A DNA stretch of 64,000 nt. It comes from Subtercola sp. (GTDB lineage Bacteria > Actinomycetota > Actinomycetes > Actinomycetales > Microbacteriaceae). Positions within the stretch are counted from its first letter, which is position 1; each line of letters starts with the position of its first letter. The notes below the pieces were generated by a model. The model did not search any database. It was not told where the DNA came from and saw nothing but the letters and a program-made list of their open reading frames with translations. Where the stretch lies: NCBI GenBank assembly GCA_025463765.1, contig JAODBC010000035.1:26754-90753 (forward strand). Direction: 5' to 3'. The position numbers and the translations under genes were made by a program. Below are positions 54,123 to 61,361 of the stretch, piece after piece.

Positions 54123-55138
54123 TGGTCGCCCGATCCGCTCGTCGAATTCGGCCGATCGAGTGCCCGATCGATGCCGTCGAGAATCCGGTCGAGGTCTGGC
54201 AAGTGGTGGCGCTCCAGCTTCGCCACTGGATACGGAATGTCGAACCCGGTGACTCTGACCGGCGCGTGTTCGAGGGAGTAGAAACACCGTTCCGTGATCA
54301 CCGCTGCCAGCTCTGCGCCAATTCCTCCGGACTCCGCCGCTTCGTGTGTGACTACAAGTCGCCCAGTCTTATTCACCGACGAAGCCACGGTGTCGAAGTC
54401 AATTGGCGACAACGAGCGCAGATCGATCACTTCGATCGAAATGTGATCGTCCTGCGCAACGCGCGCCACGTCTAGACAGGTCTGAACCAGCCCCCCATAC
54501 GTGACGAGAGTCACGTCGTCGCCCTCAGCCAGAATGCGCGCCCGACCCATCGAATCCTCGGTCGACAAGGTCGCATCAAGCTCGACCTCGCCCTTGAGGT
54601 GGTAGCGCCGCTTGGGCTCGAACAACAACACGGGGTCGTCGCTCGCTATCGCCTCTTGGATGATCGTGTACGCGTCTTGGGGGTCGGAAACACTGACCAC
54701 CCGCAGCCCGGCGGTGTGGGCGAAGTAGGCCTCCGGGGAATCTGAATGGTGTTCCGCAGAGCCGATTCCACCGCCGAACGGCACTCGTATTACTAGCGGC
54801 ATCAGCACGTGCCCGGCAGTTCGGGAATGCATACGCGAAACTTGGCTGACTATCTGATCGAAAGCGGGGTAGATGAAACCATCGAATTGTATTTCACAGA
54901 CGGGTCGATAACCGGCGTAAGCAAGCCCGACCGCGGTTCCGAGAATCGCGGATTCAGCGAGCGGAGTGTCCATCACCCGGCGTGGCCCGTAGGTGTCTTG
55001 AAGGCCCTGTGTGACGCGGTACACACCACCTAATTTGCCGATGTCTTCGCCCATCAAGACGACTCGCTCGTCGTCGGCCATCGCCTTTCTGAGACCAGCG
55101 TTGAGAGCTTTTGTCATTGTCATCGTCGTTACGCTCAT
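54116..55138 (-). CDS. bkdB: branched-chain 2-oxoacid dehydrogenase E1, beta subunit
   Basis: A 340-residue transketolase-like beta subunit. It has VVLMGEDIGKLGGVYRVTQGL, DTPLAESAILGTAVGLAYAG and RVPFGGGIGSAEHHSDSPEAYF with the catalytic His region, and the C-terminal domain VEVIDLRSLSPIDF-type signature (EVIDLRSLSPID). It pairs with E1 alpha to decarboxylate branched-chain 2-oxoacids. Start overlaps the E1 alpha stop by ATGA; end overlaps E2. Confidence 0.94.
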   Translation of the reverse strand: MSVTTMTMTKALNAGLRKAMADDERVVLMGEDIGKLGGVYRVTQGLQDTYGPRRVMDTPLAESAILGTAVGLAYAGYRPVCEIQFDGFIYPAFDQIVSQVSRMHSRTAGHVLMPLVIRVPFGGGIGSAEHHSDSPEAYFAHTAGLRVVSVSDPQDAYTIIQEAIASDDPVLLFEPKRRYHLKGEVELDATLSTEDSMGRARILAEGDDVTLVTYGGLVQTCLDVARVAQDDHISIEVIDLRSLSPIDFDTVASSVNKTGRLVVTHEAAESGGIGAELAAVITERCFYSLEHAPVRVTGFDIPYPVAKLERHHLPDLDRILDGIDRALDRPNSTSGSGDQW

Positions 55139-56289
55139 CGCTGACCACCCGACGGCTCGGCGTCTGTGAACATGTCTAGGTAGCGCTCGTAACGGGCCCG
55201 CTGGTGAACGATCTTCGAGTTGGGCTCCGCGTAGATGTGGTCGAAGATACTCAGAGGATCCGGATCTTTGAGAGCTATGCATCCTGCTCTTAGCTCGGCG
55301 GCTACCGCCGCCGCACGTTCATCGACCGCGTTCTGCCCCGAGTCGGTGAGTACTCCGCTGTTACGCAAGTAATTCGAGAGACGAACGATGGGGTCCCGGT
55401 GGCTCCACGCGTCTAGCTCGGCCTGATCTCGATAGAGCGTGGGGTCGTCTGCGGTGGTATGAGCACCCATGCGATAGGTGACAGCCTCAATGAAGGTCGG
55501 GCCGCCGCCAGTTCGGGCGCGGTGAAGCGCCAGTCGCGTGGCCGCAAGAACAGCCAGTACGTCATTGCCGTCGACCCGAATGCCGGGGATGCCGAACCCC
55601 AGGGCACGATCGACGATGTTCGCCCTACTTTGTAAAGCGACCGGTTCCGAAATAGCCCAGTGATTGTTTTGGCAGAAAAAGACCACCGGAGCTTGATAGG
55701 TCGCGGCGAAAACAAGAGCCTCGTTCACGTCTCCTTCGCTCGTAGCGCCGTCACCGAAGTACGTGATTGCGACGGAGTCCGACCCTTTCAGTTGCATTCC
55801 CAGCGCGTAACCTGTGGCGTGAAGTGTTTGCGCCCCGATGATGATCTGTGGCGTGGCCATGCGATATTCGAAAGGATTCCATCCGGAACCGCTGACCCCC
55901 CGCCACGGTTTCAGCACATCTGTGACGGCGATGCCGCGACAGTAGGCGACGGCATTCTCGCGATAGCTGCTGAAGATGAAATCGTGAGCGGCGAGTGCGC
56001 GCGCTGAACCGACTTGAGCTGCCTCTTGCCCGAGCAGAGGCGGCCACAGACCGAGCTCTCCTTGGCGCTGGAGGGCAGTAGCCTCGGTGTCGATGCGGCG
56101 CACAACGACCATATCTTCGTAAAACGCGATCAGACCGGTATCAGTGATATCGCTGACCCATCCCTCGAGCGCTGACCCGCGACCACGTTCGCCGTTGTGA
56201 TCTATCAGTTGCTCGAATGTACTGGGCTGCACGGCAGCCTCGGCGACCTCTTCGTCTGATTCGGCATAAATCAGGTGCGCCTCGACCAT
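55135..56289 (-). CDS. bkdA: branched-chain 2-oxoacid dehydrogenase E1, alpha subunit
   Basis: A 384-residue thiamine-diphosphate-dependent subunit. The ThDP motif is GDGATSEGDVNEALVFAATYQAPVVFFCQNN split over the active-site loop, with MGAHTTADDPTLYR carrying the phosphorylation-loop-like region. YEDMVVVRRIDTEA near residue 57 is typical of the family. It is the first gene of the bkd operon and is divergent from an Lrp/AsnC regulator. The 184-bp intergenic region should hold both promoters. Confidence 0.94.
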   Translation of the reverse strand: MVEAHLIYAESDEEVAEAAVQPSTFEQLIDHNGERGRGSALEGWVSDITDTGLIAFYEDMVVVRRIDTEATALQRQGELGLWPPLLGQEAAQVGSARALAAHDFIFSSYRENAVAYCRGIAVTDVLKPWRGVSGSGWNPFEYRMATPQIIIGAQTLHATGYALGMQLKGSDSVAITYFGDGATSEGDVNEALVFAATYQAPVVFFCQNNHWAISEPVALQSRANIVDRALGFGIPGIRVDGNDVLAVLAATRLALHRARTGGGPTFIEAVTYRMGAHTTADDPTLYRDQAELDAWSHRDPIVRLSNYLRNSGVLTDSGQNAVDERAAAVAAELRAGCIALKDPDPLSIFDHIYAEPNSKIVHQRARYERYLDMFTDAEPSGGQR

Positions 56290-56473
56290 CAGTGCTCGAT
56301 TCCCATAGCGCAGCTCGTACAGATCATCGGTGACCCGCGAACAGCGGCTACGTCATTTTGTTATCGAAAGCTAAATGCATTACCGCATCTCGCACAATCC
56401 GTGGGCCAGTATCGGTGCAGAATGTCGAATTTCAGATCTTTTGCAGGCTGTTTGCCTGTTACCGTTAGGCATT

Positions 56474-56935
56474 ATGCGTGCTTTCGACTCGACCGACATC
56501 AGACTCCTCGCTGCGTTATCGCGCAATCCTCGTGAAACAACTGTCGCTCTCGCTGACCATCTGTTACTCAACCGCAATACGGTTCAATCGCGCCTTTCCA
56601 ACCTGGAAGCCGCTGGCGCGTTCCTGCCGTTCGACAGGTGTGTGAATCCGGTCACTGTCGGGTACCCGCTGAGTGCATTTACGACGGTGTACGTCAAGCA
56701 GCAGCAACTAGGCGCCTTGGCGGAGCAGCTCGCACTCATTCCAGAGATAGTTCAGGCTCACGGACTCAGCGGACCATCAGACCTGCTCGTGCGAATAGTG
56801 TGCAAATCTGCAGAAGATCTCTTTCGCATCAATGCCCGAATCCTGGAGTGCGCCGGTGTGGAACGCACAGAAACCGCACTTGCGATCAGCGAACTGATTC
56901 CCTATCGGATCGGCCCTCTATTGGCGAGTTTGTAG
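56474..56935 (+). CDS. Lrp/AsnC family transcriptional regulator, probable bkd regulator
   Basis: A 153-residue regulator. The N-terminal helix-turn-helix is DSTDIRLLAALSRNPRET with NRNTVQSRLSNLEAAGAF, and the C-terminal ligand-binding RAM-type domain follows. It is transcribed away from the bkd operon, as bkdR-type Lrp regulators are, so control by branched-chain amino acids is a reasonable inference. A CAGGC-5-GCCTG dyad at 56444-56458 is a candidate operator. The ATG at 56474 has no strong ribosome binding site. Confidence 0.85.
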   Translation: MRAFDSTDIRLLAALSRNPRETTVALADHLLLNRNTVQSRLSNLEAAGAFLPFDRCVNPVTVGYPLSAFTTVYVKQQQLGALAEQLALIPEIVQAHGLSGPSDLLVRIVCKSAEDLFRINARILECAGVERTETALAISELIPYRIGPLLASL

Positions 56936-56967
56936 GGCGACGGCGACCATCGCCCGCTGGGATGAAT

Positions 56968-56995
56968 TGCGCTGATAATGTACATTATGTCAAGT
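56968..56995 (+). other. dif-like XerCD recombination site
   Basis: The 28 bp consist of an 11-bp arm TGCGCTGATAA, a 6-bp centre TGTACA and an 11-bp arm TTATGTCAAGT. This agrees with the published actinobacterial dif consensus at about 26 of 28 positions as I recall it, including the whole XerD-side arm, and contains a perfect 14-bp palindrome ATAATGTACATTAT. It is intergenic, 32 bp after the Lrp gene, and directly precedes the accessory island. I take it as the chromosome dimer resolution site, or a copy carried by an element that uses Xer. Confidence 0.8.
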
Positions 56996-57183
56996 AAAGT
57001 CTCTGGAACTCCCATTAGCTGTGAATAGATGATTGCCAGTCGACCCGCACAGGCCAAGGGCCTCGGGGCGGCTCTGGGTGCTTTTCACGGCTGCCTGGCC
57101 ATCCCATACGCTGCAACCGTGGAGACGAACCCGCCCGCCAAGGACTCTGCGCCCACTGCTGCCTCTCCGACGACCTCACCATC

Positions 57184-58371
57184 ATGCTCGACGACGGCAC
57201 CGGACAAATCGCCCCCGCCCTGCACATCCTTTTTACCGCTCTGACCACCCAAGAACACGCTCGCTCCGCGAGGATCTGGCTGATCGTCAACCCCGACGTC
57301 ACCGAACTGCTCTGTGCCCTCGCGACCGGTACTGCACCGCTCGAGCACGACACCTTCACCCGCTACCCCAGGCCGAAGAAAGTCGAATTCGTTCGCGACC
57401 TTCTCGTCGAACACCGCATCCTGCCCCCTTACGACCGGGACATCGAACGGTTCACGAGCTGGCTCGAACACAAGATCAGTACCGCAACAGCCGAGCAATC
57501 GACCCTGATCCGCCAATACGCCAGGTGGGTCCACCTGAACCGGATGCATCACCTCCTCGAAATAGGCGCCCTGAAACCTGGCACGATGCTCGCCGCCCGC
57601 CAATCCACCAGCACCGCCCTGGAATTCCTCCGCTTCCTCACCGCCCGCGGGAAACCGCCCATCGAATGCGCACAGAACGACATCGACGCATGGCTCGCCG
57701 CCGGACCGACCACACATTCACTGGCCCGCGGCTTCATCCGCTGGGCGGCCAAGAACGGCCACCTCCCCGCCATCGAAGCACCCTACCGAGTCGCCAAGAC
57801 CAGCCCGATCGTCAGCCAAACCCAACGCCTCGAGCTCCTCCGACAAATCGTCACCGACACGACTCTTGATTCCGCGCTCCGTGCGGCCGCTGTGTTCTTC
57901 CTGCTCCTCGGCCAGCCCGTGACGAGGATCGCGACGATGACCATCGACCAGGTCGAAACCGATGAAAACGGTGTCAGCTCAGTCCGCGTCACCGACACAG
58001 CAGTCATACTCCCCCCGCCGTTCGACTCAATCATCCAGCAGCACCTCGCAGCGCTCCCCCACCAAACAACCTCAACGCACACGACACAACGTTGGCTGTT
58101 TTCCGGCGCCCGCCCCGGTCGGCACATCAATCAAAGCGCCCTGATGGCGAAACTTCGACGAGCAGGCCTCGATCTCCAAGGCGCGAAGAACGCCACCATC
58201 CGGGCCCTCGTCATCGATCTCCCAGCACCGATCGTCGCCGACACCCTTGGCTACAGCTACCCCACCACCGACCGCCACCGCCGCGACGCCGGCGCCACAT
58301 TCATCGACTACATCAACAAACGCCGTGTCGAGCCAAGACCTGAGCCAGGCGCTAGTCGAGAGTCTTGTTGA
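57184..58371 (+). CDS. zinc-ribbon recombinase-like protein, 5'-truncated paralogue
   Basis: A 395-residue product related over its length to the C-terminal three-quarters of the protein at 61351-62832 (shared LPAPIVADTLGYSY / IPAPVVADTLDYSY, and W-L-F-x-G-x-R-x-G-x-H-I). The reading frame is open back to 57025 and includes CAHCC, the last zinc-ribbon remnant, but the first four or five CxxC pairs of the paralogue are missing. It resembles a tyrosine-recombinase fold with the catalytic residues replaced. Its 3' end overlaps a minus-strand gene by 20 bp. Probably a fragment left by rearrangement next to dif. Confidence 0.6.
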   Translation: MLDDGTGQIAPALHILFTALTTQEHARSARIWLIVNPDVTELLCALATGTAPLEHDTFTRYPRPKKVEFVRDLLVEHRILPPYDRDIERFTSWLEHKISTATAEQSTLIRQYARWVHLNRMHHLLEIGALKPGTMLAARQSTSTALEFLRFLTARGKPPIECAQNDIDAWLAAGPTTHSLARGFIRWAAKNGHLPAIEAPYRVAKTSPIVSQTQRLELLRQIVTDTTLDSALRAAAVFFLLLGQPVTRIATMTIDQVETDENGVSSVRVTDTAVILPPPFDSIIQQHLAALPHQTTSTHTTQRWLFSGARPGRHINQSALMAKLRRAGLDLQGAKNATIRALVIDLPAPIVADTLGYSYPTTDRHRRDAGATFIDYINKRRVEPRPEPGASRESC

Positions 58372-58606
58372 GTGCGGAAATCTGATCATCCAGCCGCCCG
58401 CGCACCGTCTCAAAGAAGCTGATCACTTCTTCAGTCGATTCTTTTTGCGTCGGCCATGGCGGCATCCCAGCCAAGGTATCCAGCACTGTAGCCCAGTGAT
58501 ACGCCTCGACCATCAAATCGTGCCTGGTCTCGGCTTCGGCGCCAATATCCCAGAGCAGTCGGCGAATCGCAAGCGCGTCACCCGTCGAAATAGTTACCTC
58601 AGACAT
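58352..58606 (-). CDS. hypothetical protein
   Basis: An 84-residue mostly helical acidic protein (MSEVTISTGDALAIRRLL...). I do not recognise a family. The ATG at 58606 follows GAGG closely. It lies on the minus strand with two other small genes (58776-59129 and 59233-59583) next to recombinase genes, so it may be part of a small immunity or accessory cluster. Its 3' end overlaps the convergent recombinase-like gene. Confidence 0.5.
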   Translation of the reverse strand: MSEVTISTGDALAIRRLLWDIGAEAETRHDLMVEAYHWATVLDTLAGMPPWPTQKESTEEVISFFETVRGRLDDQISALNKTLD

Positions 58607-58775
58607 GACCTCATCATGCCATCGGCGACGTAGGACCCTGTCGACGCCACGAAGAAAGGTCAAGTGCCAACTAAAGCCTCGACACATGACCTCGCAACTG
58701 AAAGCCGCGATAGTTCCTCTTCTTCAGGATTCTGCTCACCCGTCTGAAGGCTCGCCCTTACGGGCCGGGGTCGAC

Positions 58776-59129
58776 TCAAGGCTCGTAGTCTTCGAACTCC
58801 CACCGACCGAGCCTGCTCAGCGTCGACCCAAGCTCGTTCCAGGTCTCAGCCTCAGGCTCTTCGAATGCTTTCGTCAGCGTCCGGCGAATCTCGCTGATGT
58901 CCCACACATTCGTGATCAAATGATGACGCCGTGAAATAGGTCGACCGTGCCATTCGACTTGCTCAGCGAGCCAGCCTGGCGAGCACACGGTCACACCGAA
59001 TATCTCCTCTCCGCGGCCACCTTCCGGACCGATACTCAGCTCAAAATAGATTCCGAATACCGCGGGGTCCAGCGGCAGGTAGGTATCCACATCGATGTCT
59101 GCGCCGATGCTCTTCACTCGAGCGTGCAT
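58776..59129 (-). CDS. Imm8 family immunity protein
   Basis: A 117-residue protein matching the Imm8 pattern: an N-terminal YLPLDPAVFGIYFELSIGPEG, EEIFGVTVCSPGWLAEQ in the middle, RRHHLITNVWDISEIRRTL, and the C-terminal ETWNELGSTLSRLGRWEFEDYE. Imm8 proteins neutralise toxins of polymorphic toxin systems in the same cell. No toxin gene or secreted polymorphic protein is visible in the window, so it seems to be an orphan immunity gene within the accessory island. Confidence 0.82.
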   Translation of the reverse strand: MHARVKSIGADIDVDTYLPLDPAVFGIYFELSIGPEGGRGEEIFGVTVCSPGWLAEQVEWHGRPISRRHHLITNVWDISEIRRTLTKAFEEPEAETWNELGSTLSRLGRWEFEDYEP

Positions 59130-59232
59130 ACTCGTTCCTCTTCATGAATCTCGCCTCATGCGACGGGCAGCCCGCACCCGGAGACTCAAAGGCTAGCGCT
59201 GCACTCGAATGAAACAGGTGAACAGCGCTCAG

Positions 59233-59583
59233 CTAGAACTTGGTCCGATCGAATTGTTCACGACGTTCTGAAGGCAGTGCTTCTCGAACGCGTGACCAGA
59301 AGGCGGTCTCCCAAGCATGGGGATCCGCGTCATACGTTCGCGCTTCGTCTAGGTACCTGTCATGACGGGCCTGGGCACGGTCACCGTTCCACTCGCGAAT
59401 CACGAGGTCGTTCAACATCTGTGCCCCGAAATGAACAATCTCGTCGCGATAACCGGCTAAAGCGTTCGGCAGCCAGTCGTCAAAACCCGCTGCCGGCCCG
59501 TGAAGTTTCAAATAGGTATCCCAGTGCGCGTCGAGTTCCGCTCGAAGAGGGTCCAGCTCGCGCTCACCCGATGCCCTGAACAT
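59233..59583 (-). CDS. hypothetical protein, possible immunity-type gene
   Basis: A 116-residue soluble protein rich in Trp, Asp and Arg (WDTYLKLHGPAAGFDDWLPNALAGY, then HAWETAFWSRVREAL). I recognise no family. Size, orientation and proximity to the Imm8 gene suggest another immunity-type or toxin-neutralising protein, which is inference from context only. The first direct repeat of the recombinase unit lies 117 bp upstream of its start. Confidence 0.55.
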   Translation of the reverse strand: MFRASGERELDPLRAELDAHWDTYLKLHGPAAGFDDWLPNALAGYRDEIVHFGAQMLNDLVIREWNGDRAQARHDRYLDEARTYDADPHAWETAFWSRVREALPSERREQFDRTKF

Positions 59584-59699
59584 AACCCGATGGTATCCGC
59601 ATCAGTGACTGAACGAACATCTAAGCCGAGGCCCCCCAAAACGTCATATCGCAGCCAGACAGTCCAATACGAGACTCACGAATACGAGACCACACCTGC

Positions 59700-59733
59700 A
59701 CAAGCAGCAGTATTGCATCTGGTGCACGATCGC
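59700..59733 (+). repeat. 34-bp direct repeat, left copy (possible recombination site)
   Basis: The sequence starts ACAAGCAGCAGTA and ends TGGTGCACGATCGC and is repeated at 63731-63764 with a single T/C difference. It lies in the 356-bp gene-free interval 59584-59939, upstream of the recombinase module. A short CGAGACCAC also occurs just before this copy (59685-59693) and just after the right copy (63769-63777). The remainder of the interval, 59734-59939, holds a possible promoter (TTGCAC and TTGAAT, 18 bp apart, 59877-59906) for the recombinase module. Confidence 0.85.
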
Positions 59734-59939
59734 GTCTAATAGCCAGTTCTTCATCGTTGCCTGCTGACACCCACTACGATACAGCCTCTGATCAGGGTTT
59801 CCGTTGAATACAGTCTCGGCTTGAGGCGAATGGAAAGTGAAGGCCCAGGCGCTGCGGAATCGGTTCTTAGTCGATATTGCACGGATCGGTCATTGGATGC
59901 TTGAATAGAGCATTCGTTGCAATGATGCTGGGGGTACTG

Positions 59940-61032
59940 ATGTTGATCGATCTGAACGGGAAGGTACATCACGATTCCTCTTTGGGCCTGCTGCATCCGG
60001 AAGATCGCGTCGTGCAAGAGATGTTCGACGGCTGGCGCAATCAGCAACTGAGCCGGAACCTGAGCTTTCAGACAGTTTCTCAGCGCGAGCAGATCGTGCG
60101 CCGATTTCTGGATTTCACCAACGAGCATCCCTGGAACCTCAAGCCCGGCCATGTTGACGAGTTCTTCGGTGATCTCCGCTCGGTTCACGCCGCCAAGCAC
60201 ACGACGATGCGCAGCTACCAGAACGCTCTCTCCTTATTCTGCGACTACATCAGCGACCCGGGATACGGCTGGGACCTGGTCTGCCTTGATCTGTTCGGCA
60301 CGCACCCGGTGCAGGTGTGCTTCGAGTGGAACACTGCCACGCACGTCCAAGAATCCGAGCACGACCCAGGCAAGCGTGCGTTCACGAAGATCGAACTGCA
60401 GGCGTTCTTCGACCGCGCCGATGACGAAACCGATCGCATCGCCCGTGATCATCGAAAGGGCTGGCTGCCAGCATTCCGCGACAGCGTTCTGTTCAAGACC
60501 GCCTATGCATTCGGTCTTCGCCGAAACGAAGTACGACACCTGGAAACCGTCGACTTCTCCCGAAACCCCTACGCCGGCCAATTCGGCAAACGTGCGCTAC
60601 GGCAAAGCAATGCGCGGTTCTCCCCCAAAACAACGAAGCGTCCTGACCGTGTACGACTGGATCCCCGACATCCTCCAAGAATGGTACGAACGCGGCCGGA
60701 CACACATGACCGGCGGTCTCGCCCTGTTCCCCAACGATCGACTCGGCCTCGTCTCTGAAGCTGCCCTCAGCGAACGATTCCGCCGCTACCGCGACGACCT
60801 CGGACTCTCCCCCGGCCTCGACTTCCACTCACTTCGCCGCTCTTATGTCACCCACCTCATCGAAGACGGCTTCGACGCCCTCTTCGTGCAACGCCAAGTC
60901 GGCCACGAATACGCATCAACGACTGCGCTCTACACCTTCGTTTCCAGCGACTACCAAACCCGAACTCTTCGCCGCGTACTCGAGCAAACCCTCAGCGACG
61001 CCCGCAACCTAACGAATGGAACCCCGGAATGA
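59940..61032 (+). pseudogene. tyrosine recombinase (XerC/D-like), frameshifted
   Basis: Two frames together give one integrase. The first (from ATG 59940, with GGGGG 5 bp upstream) has the SAM-like N-domain and box I arginine in AFGLRRNEVRHLETVDFSRNP. At about 60580-60592 the frame must change to continue with VRYGKAMRGSPPKQRSV (box with Lys), DFHSLRRSYVTHLIEDG (His-x-x-Arg) and VGHEYASTTALYTFVSS (His and nucleophile Tyr). The break coincides with a small apparent deletion relative to the usual family spacing. All catalytic residues survive, so an intact relative should be active. It overlaps the next gene by ATGA. Confidence 0.75.
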
Positions 61033-61361
61033 AACGCACCGTCGACTACACCTGGAACCTCGCCGAACTGATGGCCCGAAACGCAATGCACAACACCACA
61101 GACCTCGCCTCCCACCTACAACAACGCGACATCAACCTCTCCGCATCACAGATCTACCGACTCGTCACCAACCGGCCCGAACGGATCTCCCTGCCGATCC
61201 TCGCCGCGCTCTGCGACATCTTCAACTGCACCGCCACCGAACTCATCGAAGTGACCGCCACGGACGCCATCGCCCCACCCCGCGCAGTGAACGACTCTGT
61301 CATCGACCTCAACACACAAGCCCGGCCACGCCGGGCCCGGGTGATTCCCGATGAACACTGA
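61029..61361 (+). CDS. Cro/CI-type helix-turn-helix protein
   Basis: A 110-residue protein with an XRE-family helix-turn-helix over residues 8-68: WNLAELMARNAMHNTTDLA, HLQQRDINLSASQIYRLV and RISLPILAALCDIFNCTATELI. The last 40 residues are basic and unordered. It is translationally coupled to the recombinase before it and overlaps the zinc-ribbon gene by 11 bp. It may repress the operon or guide recombination; either role is inferred. Confidence 0.85.
   Translation: MKRTVDYTWNLAELMARNAMHNTTDLASHLQQRDINLSASQIYRLVTNRPERISLPILAALCDIFNCTATELIEVTATDAIAPPRAVNDSVIDLNTQARPRRARVIPDEH

Noticed and set aside
60570..60600. Programmed frameshift in the tyrosine recombinase
   Set aside because: No slippery heptamer or downstream pseudoknot is evident, and spacing relative to the family suggests a small deletion.
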